From Candidatus Dormiibacterota bacterium (GTDB lineage Bacteria; Chloroflexota; Dormibacteria; Aeolococcales; Bog-877): a stretch of DNA of 53,901 nt. The stretch spans positions 1 to 53,901 of the forward strand of contig DAHUZI010000137.1 in NCBI GenBank assembly GCA_027306595.1, in the 5' to 3' direction. The position numbers and the translations under genes are program-made. The notes under the pieces are model-generated. The model ran no database searches and had not been told where the DNA came from. It worked only from the letters and a program-made list of their open reading frames with translations. This document shows positions 25,796 to 34,057 of this stretch, piece after piece (positions within the stretch are counted from its first letter, which is position 1; each line of letters starts with the position of its first letter).

Positions 25796-26851
25796 GTGAT
25801 CGACCATCCGGCCGGCAAGGTGACAGCGTCGGTGTTCGCCGAAGTGATCCTGCGCCAGCTGGGGCGGGCGGACGGTGCCGTCCAGGTCGGGCCCCGCCAC
25901 GGTGTCGATGTCGGCGTGGTGGCGGTGGCCCCGGGCACGGTGATGGCTCTCAGCAGCGACCCGGTGTTCATCGTCCCCGCCTTCGGGTGGGAGCGCGCGG
26001 CCTGGTTCGCGGTGCACATCCTCGCCTCCGACACCGCCACCAGCGGGCTTCCGCTGCGCTGGATGGCGGTCGACCTCAACCTGCCGGTCGACCTCACCGA
26101 CCGCGACCTCGCCCAGCTCTGGGGGGCCTTCCACCGCGCCTGCGCCGCCCTCGGCCTGGCGGTGGTGACCGGGCACACCGGCCGGTACCAAGGCTGCCAG
26201 TGGCCGATGGTGGGGGGCGCGGTCTGCATGGCCCTGGGCGACGAGGCCGCATACGTCACCCCGGCGATGGCCCGGGCCGGCGACCGGGTCGTGATCACCA
26301 AGGGGGCGGCGATCGAGGCGACCGCCCTCTTCGCGGCGACCTTCCCCGCCCGGCTGTCGGCGCAGGTCGGGCCCGCGACCACGGCCGCAGCCGACGCCCT
26401 GTTCGCATCGATGACGGTCGTCCCCGAGGCCCGGCTCGCGGCCGCCTTCGGGCTCCGCGAGCTGGGGGTCACCGCGATGCACGACGCCACCGAGGGCGGG
26501 GTCCTCGGCGGTCTGGTCGAGCTCGCCACCGCGTCCGGGACCGGCCTGGTCGTCCACCGTGAGCGGATCCCCGTCCGCGACGAGGTGCGCCAGGTCTGCG
26601 CCGCGGTCGGCATCGACCCGTACGCCTCCATCTCGGAGGGCACGCTGGTCGCCGCCGTCCGCCCCGATCGTGCCGACGCCTTCGTCGCCCGGCTCGAGCG
26701 CTCGGGGATCCCGGCCGCCGTGGTCGGGGAGCTGACCGCTCCCGAGGCCGGGCTGGTGATGGAGATCGGCGGGCGCGAGCAGGCGCTCGAGCCCCCGGCG
26801 GTCGACCCGTTCTGGGCCGCCTTCGACCGCTGGAGCCGGGAGGCGAGCTGA
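25796..26851 (+). CDS. AIR synthase-related protein (SelD/HypE/PurM superfamily)
   Basis: 351 residues. N-terminal AIRS domain with LSSDPVFIVPAFGWERAAWFAVHI (the D-P/N motif region), then GLAVVTGHTGRYQG, and a C-terminal AIRS_C domain with VTAMHDATEGGVLGGLVELA and PYASISEGTLVAAV. Such proteins bind ATP and activate a carbonyl or amide. HypE would end in a PR-x-C carboxy-terminal Cys, which is absent here (the tail is FDRWSREAS), so it is not a standard HypE despite the hydrogenase operon 15 kb away. GTG 25796 with GGAGG RBS. Monocistronic. Confidence 0.8.
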   Translation: MIDHPAGKVTASVFAEVILRQLGRADGAVQVGPRHGVDVGVVAVAPGTVMALSSDPVFIVPAFGWERAAWFAVHILASDTATSGLPLRWMAVDLNLPVDLTDRDLAQLWGAFHRACAALGLAVVTGHTGRYQGCQWPMVGGAVCMALGDEAAYVTPAMARAGDRVVITKGAAIEATALFAATFPARLSAQVGPATTAAADALFASMTVVPEARLAAAFGLRELGVTAMHDATEGGVLGGLVELATASGTGLVVHRERIPVRDEVRQVCAAVGIDPYASISEGTLVAAVRPDRADAFVARLERSGIPAAVVGELTAPEAGLVMEIGGREQALEPPAVDPFWAAFDRWSREAS

Positions 26852-26924
26852 GCGCGCGGGGCCGGGGCAGCGCCGCCCGCGGGGCGGAGGGGCGCGGCGG
26901 CCGTGGGCGCGCGGCCCGATGCGG

Positions 26925-27998
26925 TCAGGTGAGGAGCGGCCGTCGTCGGAGCACCAGCCGCTCGGCCGCGCGGAGGGCGGGGTCGAGGGGTCCCCAGAGC
27001 GGCACCTCCAAGAGCCCGGTGTGGCTGGCAAGGCGACCGCCCCAGCGGGTCTTGAAGGTCGCGTAGCCGTGGGCGGGGTCGGCGGGATCGAACCGCCGGG
27101 GGACGCCCCACATGTCGTAGATCGAGCAGCCCTGGGCCAGGCCCCACCGCATGATCGCGTGGTGGAGGGCGTACCCGGGCCGGGCCGCCGCCGCCGCGGC
27201 ATGGGTGCCCCCGAACAGATAGCAGCAGCGCGGGCCGAAGGCGACGACGATCGCGCCGGCGACCGGCTCGCCGTCGAGCCGGGCCACAAAGACGCTGGCG
27301 CCGAGGGCGGCGACCAGCCCGCGCAGGTACCAGGCCGGCCGCCCCACGTACCCCTGGCGCGCCGCGGTCGCCTCGTAGAGGGGGACGAACGCCTCCAGGG
27401 CCGTGCCGCCCTCGCTTCGCTCGACCACCACCCCGCTGCGCTCAGCCAGGCGCACGTTCCGGCGGGCGGTCGAGGGCAGGCGGGCCATCAGTGCGGTCGC
27501 GTCGCCGGGCAGGTCGACGAGCCAGGTCTGGCGGTGCTGGACGTCAAAGCCGAGCTCCCGCAGCCGGCAGCGCACGAGCAGCCGATGGGTGTCGGCGTCG
27601 CCCACCGGCCACTCGGGGTCGCACTGGAGCCGCAGCACCCGCTCGCGGCGGAGCTCGTTGGCGGCGGTGCGGAGGAGCGCCGCGGCCGCCTCCGCGTCCC
27701 CGGGCGCGGCCAGCGCCGGCCCACGCGGGCAGTAGCCGTAGGCGAGGCCGCCGGCGATCGGCCGGACCAGCACCTGGCAGGCGGCCAGCCAGTCGCCGGC
27801 GGCCGGGTCCTGCGCGATCCAGCGGTGCGGGCGCCACCCCTGGGCCGCCTTGAACGCGCCCCAGCCCCACGACTGGAGGAGGTTGCCGCCGCCGGGACCG
27901 CCCACGAAGGCCTCCCACCGCCGGCGCTCGCCGTCCCGGGCGCGGCGAACGGCGGGCCCGCGCTCCAGCTTGTCGCCGCCAGGGAGCTCGCCAGGCAC
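26925..27998 (-). CDS. FemA/FemB-like aminoacyl or GNAT-fold transferase
   Basis: 357 residues, two GNAT-like lobes of the FemABX/peptidoglycan-bridge family. NLLQSWGWGAFKAAQGWRP near the N-terminus, LPSTARRNVRLAERSGV in the middle, and the C-terminal HAIMRWGLAQGCSIYDMWGVP with the YATFKTRWGG motif are typical. Members add amino acids to lipid II or act in exopolysaccharide/protein modification. The start GTG 27998 lies 2 bp after the stop of the small membrane gene, so they are coupled. No cell-wall genes are nearby. Converges on the AIR synthase-like gene. Confidence 0.85.
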   Translation of the reverse strand: MPGELPGGDKLERGPAVRRARDGERRRWEAFVGGPGGGNLLQSWGWGAFKAAQGWRPHRWIAQDPAAGDWLAACQVLVRPIAGGLAYGYCPRGPALAAPGDAEAAAALLRTAANELRRERVLRLQCDPEWPVGDADTHRLLVRCRLRELGFDVQHRQTWLVDLPGDATALMARLPSTARRNVRLAERSGVVVERSEGGTALEAFVPLYEATAARQGYVGRPAWYLRGLVAALGASVFVARLDGEPVAGAIVVAFGPRCCYLFGGTHAAAAAARPGYALHHAIMRWGLAQGCSIYDMWGVPRRFDPADPAHGYATFKTRWGGRLASHTGLLEVPLWGPLDPALRAAERLVLRRRPLLT

Positions 27999-28000
27999 GT

Positions 28001-28279
28001 TCAGGGGCGGTCGTGCGAGCCTGACACCGGCTGGGGAAACCGGCTCAGGATCACGAGCAGGTAGACGAGAAGGAGGAGCGCCACCTCGACCGCGGAGCCG
28101 GAGCCGCCGCTGGCGACGGCCGCCACCCCGGCCAGCGGGAGCCCCGCCACGCCCCAGGGGCGCCCGGTCCATTCCCCCGATGCCATCCGCCAGCCGGCGA
28201 CGAGGATGAGGCCATCGGCGAGCGCCTGGCGGGCGAGGTCCGCCAGGCCGCCCGGCCCGGCGGGGCCGATTGCGGTCAC
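28001..28279 (-). CDS. Small membrane protein upstream of the FemA/B-like gene
   Basis: 92 residues from GTG 28279, with hydrophobic stretches LADGLILVAGW, VAGLPLAGVAAVASG and VEVALLLLVYLLVILS. The frame stays open upstream to about 28427 and encodes another likely membrane helix (LGLGLALLTGLGLLVTAIG), but no standard start codon is found there, so the true start may be a rare codon or the gene may be damaged. Not assigned to a family. Coupled to the FemA/B-like gene, for which it may be a membrane partner. Confidence 0.55.
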   Translation of the reverse strand: MTAIGPAGPGGLADLARQALADGLILVAGWRMASGEWTGRPWGVAGLPLAGVAAVASGGSGSAVEVALLLLVYLLVILSRFPQPVSGSHDRP

Positions 28280-28464
28280 GAGCAGTCCCAGGCCGGTGAG
28301 GAGGGCGAGCCCGAGGCCAAGGCTGCGGCCGCTGACCGCGACGTGCGGGCGGAGCCGCCCCGCCCAGCGTGGGTCCGCGCGTCGATCGAGGAGGACGATG
28401 CCGGGGCTCCGGTGGCGAATGCGCGCCCCATCCTACGGGGACCCGCCGGACCGCGGCGTCGCGG

Positions 28465-29283
28465 CTACACCCCGACCGGGTGCCAGATGGTCTTCAGCTC
28501 GCAGGTGGCCAGGGCGAGGCGGTGGCCGGGGGACGTGCCGTCGGCGGAGGCCGGCACGATCCGCTTCACCCGGTCAGCGGCGAGCCGCTCCAGCTCCCGT
28601 CGCAGCTCCGGCGGGCAGCCGGCGCTGTCGACCGCGTCGATGTCGCGATGGCTGCCGATCTGGGGGACGAGCTCGGTGCGCAACCCGGAGAGGAGGGCCA
28701 CCACCCCCTGCGGGACATCGCCGGTCGCCAGGAGCTCGCCGGCCAGCAGCCCCGGGAGCGGCCGCCGCTCCGACACCAGCGCCACCACCGCGTTCCCCCC
28801 GCTGAGGGCGGCGGCGACGTGGGTCAGCAGCCCGAAAAGGGCCGGCGCCTCGGGCGCGACGAGCGCGACCACGCCGACCGGCTCCGGCACCGTGAAGGTG
28901 AAGTAGGGCCCGGCCACGGCGTTGACCGACCCCCCGAGCTGGGCGAGCTTGTCGGCCAGGCCAGCGTAGTACACGAGCGCGTCGAGCGTCCGGTCGACCT
29001 CGCGGCCCGAGGCACGCCCGCCGCCGAGCGCGGCGATGAACTCGACCCGGCGCCCCTCCAGCATCTCCGCGACCCGGTAGAGCACCTGGCCCCGGGTGTA
29101 CGCGGTCCGGTGCGACCACCCCGGCACCGCCGCCCGGGCCGCGCGCACCGCCTCCCGCAGGTCCTTGCGCGAGGCGCGGGGGACGTTGACCAAGCCCAGC
29201 GGGTAGACGCGTCCCGACTCGGAGCGGACGAACGCGCCCCCGAGGTACAGCTTGGGCGTCTTGGCGACGCTGGGCGCGCTCAC
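28465..29283 (-). CDS. Aldehyde dehydrogenase-like half protein without the catalytic cysteine
   Basis: 272 residues, about half the length of a normal aldehyde dehydrogenase. It covers the N-terminal part (KLYLGGAFVRSESGRVYPL, RAARAAVPGWSHRTAYTRGQVLYRVAEML, and FTFTVPEPVGVVALVAPEAPALFGLL in place of the PWNFP cofactor segment) then runs directly into a C-terminal tail; the Glu and Cys active-site segments are absent. GTG 29283 overlaps the stop of the full ALDH by GTGA. It may be a regulatory or structural partner of that enzyme, comparable to half-ALDH genes found in similar deoC operons. Confidence 0.8.
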   Translation of the reverse strand: MSAPSVAKTPKLYLGGAFVRSESGRVYPLGLVNVPRASRKDLREAVRAARAAVPGWSHRTAYTRGQVLYRVAEMLEGRRVEFIAALGGGRASGREVDRTLDALVYYAGLADKLAQLGGSVNAVAGPYFTFTVPEPVGVVALVAPEAPALFGLLTHVAAALSGGNAVVALVSERRPLPGLLAGELLATGDVPQGVVALLSGLRTELVPQIGSHRDIDAVDSAGCPPELRRELERLAADRVKRIVPASADGTSPGHRLALATCELKTIWHPVGV

Positions 29284-30809
29284 TTGAGCGTCACGTAGGC
29301 GGCGAGACCGGCGGGTCCGCCCTCGCGCCCGAAGCCCGACTCCCGGAAGCCGCCGAATGCCGCCGCCGGGTCGAACCGGTTGTAGGTGTTGGCCCACACC
29401 ACCCCGGCCCGCATCCGGTCCGCCATCCAGAGGATGCGCGACCCCTTGGTCGTCCACACCCCGGCGGAGAGACCGTAGCGGGTGTTGTTGGCCCGCTCGA
29501 CCGCCTCCTGCGCGGTCCGAAATGTGAGCACCGCGAGCACCGGCCCAAAGATCTCCTCCCGCGCGATGCGGTGCGAGGGCGCCACCTCGGTGAACAGGGA
29601 GGGGGGGAACCAGAAGCCCCTGGTCGGCAGCTGGCAGGGCGCCTGGAACAGCTGCGCGCCCTCCTCGACCCCGCTCGCGACCAGCGTCGTGATCCGCTCC
29701 AGCTGCGCTCTCGAGTTGATCGCGCCCACGTCAGTGTTCTTGTCGAGCGGGTCGCCGACCCGAAGGCGGCGGATCCGCTCGGTGAGGCGGGCGAGGAACG
29801 GCTCCGCGATCGACTCCTGGACGAGCAGCCGGCTGCCGGCGCAGCAGACGTGCCCCTGGTTGAAGTAGATGCCGTCGACGACCCCCTCCACCGCCTGGTC
29901 GAGGGGGGCGTCGTCGAAGATCACGTGGGCCGCCTTCCCGCCCAACTCGAGGGTGAGGCGCGTGCCGCTGCCGGCCAGCGTCCGCTGGATCTCCTGCCCG
30001 ACCTGGGTCGAGCCGGTGAACGCGACCTTGGCGAGCCCCGGCTCCCCGACCAGCCGGGCCCCCGCCTCGGGGCCGCCGGTGACCAGATTGACGACGCCGT
30101 CGGGCAGCCCAGCCTGCTGGCAGATCTCGGCGAACAGCATGGCGGTGAGGGGGGTGGTCTCGGCCGGCTTGAGCACCACGGTGTTGCCGGCGGCCAACGC
30201 GGGCGCGACCTTCCACGCGAGCATCAGGAGCGGGAAGTTCCAGGGGATCACCTGGCCGCAGACACCCAGCGGCCGGGGCGCCGCGCCGGGGAAGGCGAGT
30301 TCGAGCTTGTCCGCCCAGCCGGCGTGGTAGAAGAGGTGCTGCGCAACCAGCGGGAGGTCGACGTCCCGCGCCTCGCGAATGGGCTTGCCCCCATCGAGGC
30401 TCTCCACCACCGCCAGCTCGCGCGTCCGCTCCTGCACCAGCCGGGCGAGCCGGAAGAGGTAGCGGGCGCGACGCGCGCCGGCGAGGCGCGACCAGCTCAG
30501 GAACGCGCGCTGGGCGGCCGCGACCGCGCGCGTGATGTCGGCGGGGCCTGCCTCGGCCACCTCCGCGAGCGGCTCCTCGGTGGCGGGGTTGATGGTCAGG
30601 CGATGGCGGCCGTCGGCCGGATCCTCGAAGCGGCCGCCGATGAACAGGGCGTACCGGTCGCGGAGCCGGACGTGGTCGGTCGCCTCGGGGGCGGGCGCAT
30701 AGACGAAGCCGGGCGACTCGGGGGCGGCGGTCCCCTGCGGGTCGGCGGTCGGGACCTGGCCAGCCGCGCGCTCAGGTCTGGCTGAAATCGTCTGGGGCCT
30801 GGTAGGCAC
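29280..30809 (-). CDS. Aldehyde dehydrogenase
   Basis: 509 residues, full-length ALDH. Cofactor motif VIPWNFPLLMLAWK (188-200), FTGSTQVG (264-271), general base Glu288 in LTLELGGKA, nucleophile Cys322 in GHVCCAGSR, and EEIFGPVL near the C-terminus. With deoC immediately upstream, it probably oxidises the acetaldehyde released from deoxyribose-5-phosphate to acetate. Start GTG 30809 has an AGGAG RBS at 7 nt and overlaps the deoC 3' end by 38 bp. A Pro-rich N-terminal extension of about 45 residues is unusual. Confidence 0.93.
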   Translation of the reverse strand: MPTRPQTISARPERAAGQVPTADPQGTAAPESPGFVYAPAPEATDHVRLRDRYALFIGGRFEDPADGRHRLTINPATEEPLAEVAEAGPADITRAVAAAQRAFLSWSRLAGARRARYLFRLARLVQERTRELAVVESLDGGKPIREARDVDLPLVAQHLFYHAGWADKLELAFPGAAPRPLGVCGQVIPWNFPLLMLAWKVAPALAAGNTVVLKPAETTPLTAMLFAEICQQAGLPDGVVNLVTGGPEAGARLVGEPGLAKVAFTGSTQVGQEIQRTLAGSGTRLTLELGGKAAHVIFDDAPLDQAVEGVVDGIYFNQGHVCCAGSRLLVQESIAEPFLARLTERIRRLRVGDPLDKNTDVGAINSRAQLERITTLVASGVEEGAQLFQAPCQLPTRGFWFPPSLFTEVAPSHRIAREEIFGPVLAVLTFRTAQEAVERANNTRYGLSAGVWTTKGSRILWMADRMRAGVVWANTYNRFDPAAAFGGFRESGFGREGGPAGLAAYVTLK

Positions 30810-31701
30810 CGCTGCGCTCCTTGGCGATCTGCATGAGGACGTCGTTCAGCAGCGAGGAGGCCCCGATCCGGAAGCGGACCGGATTCAGCCACGCGCCTCC
30901 GAGGGTCTCGTTGACGGCGACGGCGTAGCCGATCGCCTGGCGGGCGGTCCGGATGCCCCCCGCCGCCTTGAAGCCGACCGGCCGTCCGGTCGCCTCGGCG
31001 AAGTCGCGGATCGCCTCCAGCATCACGACCGCGACCGGGAGGGTCGCCGCCGGCTGGATCTTGCCGGTCGAGGTCTTGATGAAGTCGGCGCCGGCCGCCA
31101 TCGCCAGCCAGCTGGCCCGCCGCACCTGGTCGTACCCGCCGAGCTCGCCGGTCTCGAGGATGACCTTGAGGTGCCGACCACCGATGGCCGCCTTCACCGC
31201 GGCGATCTCGTCGGCCACCTCGACGTACCGGCCGCAGAGGAACGCGCGCCGGTCCATCACCATGTCGATCTCGTCGGCGACCCGGGCGGCCGCCGCCGCC
31301 TCGGCGAGCTTGACCTCGGCCGGGACCTGGCCGCTGGGGAAGCCGGTGGCGACCGCGGCCACCTTCACCGGGCTCCCGCGAAGGCAGCGTGACGCCGGCT
31401 CGGCGAGGGCCGGATAGACGCAGACGGCCGCGACCGGGGGAACAGCAGGGTCCACGGGATCTGGACGCAGCGCCTTGGCGCAGAGCGTCGCGGTGCGCCC
31501 GGGGGTGTCCGCGCCCTCCAGCGAGGTGAGGTCGGTGCACCGCACGATGAGGTCGAGCGCCCAGCGCTTGGCCCCTCGCTTGATCGAGCGGCTGGCGAAG
31601 AGCTGGGCCCGCGCCTCGGCGCCGACCCCGTCCACGCTCCGAAGCGCCGGGCCGGGCAGCGCCACCTCCGGGGGGGCGACCCCCGCCGTCATCGCCGCCA
31701 T
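30772..31701 (-). CDS. deoC: Deoxyribose-phosphate aldolase
   Basis: 309 residues. Cleaves 2-deoxyribose 5-phosphate to glyceraldehyde 3-phosphate and acetaldehyde. Class I aldolase barrel: VCVYPAL, VAAVATGFPSG, EIDMVMDRRAFLCG, the Schiff-base lysine in DFIKTSTGK, and VGFKAAGGIRT. The N-terminal 60 residues (RSIKRGAKRWALDLIVRCTDLTSLEGADTPG) match the longer actinobacterial-type enzymes. ATG 31701 lies 6 nt after CATAAT with no RBS; ATG 31692 is a second option. First gene of a deoC-ALDH-half-ALDH operon. Confidence 0.95.
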   Translation of the reverse strand: MAAMTAGVAPPEVALPGPALRSVDGVGAEARAQLFASRSIKRGAKRWALDLIVRCTDLTSLEGADTPGRTATLCAKALRPDPVDPAVPPVAAVCVYPALAEPASRCLRGSPVKVAAVATGFPSGQVPAEVKLAEAAAAARVADEIDMVMDRRAFLCGRYVEVADEIAAVKAAIGGRHLKVILETGELGGYDQVRRASWLAMAAGADFIKTSTGKIQPAATLPVAVVMLEAIRDFAEATGRPVGFKAAGGIRTARQAIGYAVAVNETLGGAWLNPVRFRIGASSLLNDVLMQIAKERSGAYQAPDDFSQT

Positions 31702-31707
31702 CGCCCG

Positions 31708-31713
31708 ATTATG
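31708..31713 (-). promoter_or_regulatory. -10 box, leaderless deoC
   Basis: CATAAT on the minus strand, exactly 6 nt before ATG 31701. Confidence 0.6.
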
Positions 31714-31752
31714 GGCGCGGCGTCACCGGAGCGGACCGGGCCCGGTCCGGGC

Positions 31753-32646
31753 TCAGCCGGCGCGGGGCGGCCGCGGGCCGGCGTGGGCGACGCAGATCGC
31801 GGCGGTCGCCAGGCCGCGATGGAGCGCCGCCACCCCGCGCTGGCCCCCGAGCCAGCCCGCCAGCCAGCCGGCGGCGAACGCGTCGCCGGCCCCGGTCGTG
31901 TCGACCACCGCAGCCGGGAGGGCGGGCTCGCGCCGATACCCGCCTTCCTGCTGGACCCACACCGCGCCCTCGGGGCCGCAGGTGAGCACGACCTCGGGGT
32001 AGTCGGCGGCGAGCGCCCGCGCGATCGCGTCGGGATCGGCGAGCCCGGTCAAAGCCTGTCCCTCGTCCCGATTGCAGAGGAGGATGTCGATCCCGGCGGT
32101 CCAGGCCCGGAAGGCGGGAGCGCCTGCCCGCCGCAGCGGTTCGCGCGAGCCCGGCCCGACCGAGAGCGTCGTGCCGGCGGCGCGGGCGAGCGCCAGCGCC
32201 GCCAGGCCGGCGGGCCGGGACTCGGGATCGAGCAGGACGTACCCGGACACGTGGACGTGGTCGACCGCGCCGAAGAGCGGGGCGGGCAGGTGCTCAGGCG
32301 CCAACCGGCCCGACGCGCCTCGACTGGTCACCATGCTCCGCCCGCCGTCTGCGCCAACCAGGACCACGACGATCCCGGTCGGCGCCCCCGGCACGACGAC
32401 AAGCCGGGCCCGGACCCCCGCCAGCTCCAGCTCCTCGAGCTGGACCCTCCCCAGCCGGTCGTCCCCCACCGCCCCGACCAGCGTGGTCGTGACCCCGAGG
32501 GTGGCCAGCCACGACGCGAGGTTGGCCCCCGCCCCACCCGGGTGGAGCGTGATCGACGCCGGCGTGTCGCTGTCCTCGGCGACGGGCCCGTGGAGCCGGC
32601 AGGCGACGTCGGCGAGGACGTCGCCCACCACCAGGACCGTCGTCAC
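31753..32646 (-). CDS. PfkB-family carbohydrate kinase, probable pseudouridine kinase
   Basis: 297 residues. Ribokinase fold with HPGGAGANLASWLATLG near the N-terminus, GAVGDDRLG, and the C-terminal anion-hole motif VVDTTGAGDAFAAGWLAG with the catalytic Asp. GTG 32646 overlaps the psuG stop by GTGA, so the two are co-translated. In the usual pathway PsuK phosphorylates pseudouridine and PsuG then splits it to uracil and ribose 5-phosphate, which makes PsuK the best guess; another nucleoside or ribose kinase is possible. Confidence 0.85.
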   Translation of the reverse strand: MTTVLVVGDVLADVACRLHGPVAEDSDTPASITLHPGGAGANLASWLATLGVTTTLVGAVGDDRLGRVQLEELELAGVRARLVVVPGAPTGIVVVLVGADGGRSMVTSRGASGRLAPEHLPAPLFGAVDHVHVSGYVLLDPESRPAGLAALALARAAGTTLSVGPGSREPLRRAGAPAFRAWTAGIDILLCNRDEGQALTGLADPDAIARALAADYPEVVLTCGPEGAVWVQQEGGYRREPALPAAVVDTTGAGDAFAAGWLAGWLGGQRGVAALHRGLATAAICVAHAGPRPPRAG

Positions 32647-33572
32647 CCCGCGGCGGCGATGGCGGCGGCGAGCCGGGCATTGGCCAGGACCAGCGTCCGG
32701 TTCACCGCCACGCTGGCGCCGTCCGTCGCCCGGTCGAGGGCAGCGAGGAGGAAGGGCGTCGCCGCCTTGGCCGCCACCCCGGAGCGGGCCAGGTCGCCCA
32801 GCGCCTCGGTGAGGGCGCGGTCGTGGCGCCCACGGTCGAGGGCGTGGGCCGGATCGATCGGGTTGGCGAGGAGGAGGCCGCCGGGGTCGCTCCGGGCGGC
32901 GAGATGGGCCCGGAGCAGCGCGGCCGCCTCGCCGGGGCTGCCGACCGACCAGTCCAGGTCGACCCCGCCGTCGACGACCAGGAACCCGGCCAGCCGATGG
33001 GTGCGGTAGCCGACCACCGGCACCCCGAGGGTCTCCAGCCGCTCGACGGTCGCCGGCACGTCGAGGACCGACTTCACCCCGGCCGCCACGACGAGCAGGG
33101 GATACCGGCGCAGGGCGCACAGGTCCGCGGACACGTCCCAGCTCGAGCCGGCCCCGCGGTGGACCCCGCCGATGCCCCCGGTCGCCATCACCCGGATCCC
33201 GGCGGCCGCCGCCAGCGCCAGGGTCGCGGACACGCTGGTGGCGCCGTCGCCCCGGGCGACGGCGGCCGGGCCCAGGTCGCGATCGGCGAGCTTGGCGACC
33301 GCGCGGCCGGTGGCCAGCCGCGCGAGCTCCGCGTCCGAGAGCCCCACGCACGGGGTGCCGTCGATCACCCCGATCGTGGCCGGCACCGCGCCGGCCTCCT
33401 GGACAGCCGCCTCCAGCGCCCGACCGACCTCGAGATTGGCCGGGGGCGGCAGCCCGTGGGCGATGATCGTGCTCTCAAGCGCGACCACCGGGCGGCCGTC
33501 GGCGAGCGCAGCCGCCACCGCCGGGAGGATGCGCGGGTGCGGGCCCCCGGGGCTAGGTGGTGCGGCCGGCAC
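32643..33572 (-). CDS. psuG: Pseudouridine-5'-phosphate glycosidase
   Basis: 309 residues. Splits pseudouridine 5'-phosphate to uracil and ribose 5-phosphate. Nearly every family motif is present: VVALESTIIAHGLPPPANLEV, ATIGVIDGTPCVGL, GATSVSATLALAAAAGIRVMATGGIGGVHRG, the catalytic Lys in VVAAGVKSVLDVPATVE, and LLLANPI. GTG 33572 is supported by a -10 box (TATCGT) exactly 6 nt upstream, so the mRNA is probably leaderless. Only 17 bp separate this start from that of divergent cdd. Confidence 0.95.
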   Translation of the reverse strand: MPAAPPSPGGPHPRILPAVAAALADGRPVVALESTIIAHGLPPPANLEVGRALEAAVQEAGAVPATIGVIDGTPCVGLSDAELARLATGRAVAKLADRDLGPAAVARGDGATSVSATLALAAAAGIRVMATGGIGGVHRGAGSSWDVSADLCALRRYPLLVVAAGVKSVLDVPATVERLETLGVPVVGYRTHRLAGFLVVDGGVDLDWSVGSPGEAAALLRAHLAARSDPGGLLLANPIDPAHALDRGRHDRALTEALGDLARSGVAAKAATPFLLAALDRATDGASVAVNRTLVLANARLAAAIAAAG

Positions 33573-33577
33573 CCCCC

Positions 33578-33584
33578 TACGATA
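33578..33584. promoter_or_regulatory. Overlapping bidirectional -10 element of psuG and cdd
   Basis: TACGATA. On the plus strand TACGAT (33578-33583) lies 6 nt before cdd ATG 33590. On the minus strand TATCGT (33584-33579) lies 6 nt before psuG GTG 33572. Both genes lack a Shine-Dalgarno sequence, and both -35 regions must lie inside the opposite coding sequence. Confidence 0.65.
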
Positions 33585-33589
33585 CCGGC

Positions 33590-34057
33590 ATGCCTGGGCG
33601 CCCGGACGCGGCCGCGCCCGCCGCCGGGCGCGCGATCGGCGCCCCACGGCCCGCCGTCGACTGGGTGCGGTTGCGGACCCGGGCCCGCACCGCCTCCCGC
33701 CGCGCCCACGCCCCGTATTCCGGGCTGCGGGTGGGCGCGGCCGGGCTCACCGCCGAAGGTCGGATCGTGATCGGCTGCAACGTCGAGAATGCGTCGTACG
33801 GGCTCACACTCTGCGCCGAGTGCGGGCTCGTGTCGGCCCTGCGGGCCTCGGGCGCCGGCTCCCTGCTCGCGGTCAGCGTCGTCGCCGGGGATGGGGCACC
33901 GCTCACGCCCTGCGGCCGCTGCCGGCAGCTCCTGCTTGAGCTCGGCGGGCCCGACCTCTTGGTCGACCGGGGCGCGGGCGCCGAGCCGGTCGCGCTCCGC
34001 GCCCTCCTCCCCGGGGCCTTCGACGCGGCCGAGCTCGGCCGCCGGCGGGGGCCGTGA
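33590..34057 (+). CDS. cdd: Cytidine deaminase
   Basis: 155 residues. Converts (deoxy)cytidine to (deoxy)uridine. Zinc site: Cys-Ala-Glu in LTLCAECGLVSAL and PCGRC in LTPCGRCRQLLLE; AHAPYSGLRVGAA and GCNVENASYG bind substrate. The first 24 residues are a Pro/Ala-rich extension before the domain. ATG 33590 is taken because of the -10 box 6 nt upstream; GTG 33674 would give a shorter enzyme without that extension. Overlaps deoA by GTGA. Confidence 0.93.
   Translation: MPGRPDAAAPAAGRAIGAPRPAVDWVRLRTRARTASRRAHAPYSGLRVGAAGLTAEGRIVIGCNVENASYGLTLCAECGLVSALRASGAGSLLAVSVVAGDGAPLTPCGRCRQLLLELGGPDLLVDRGAGAEPVALRALLPGAFDAAELGRRRGP

Noticed and set aside
31753-33351. A 532-residue fusion of kinase and psuG frames
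   Set aside because: The upstream half is a shadow frame of psuG; the kinase starts at GTG 32646 overlapping the psuG stop.
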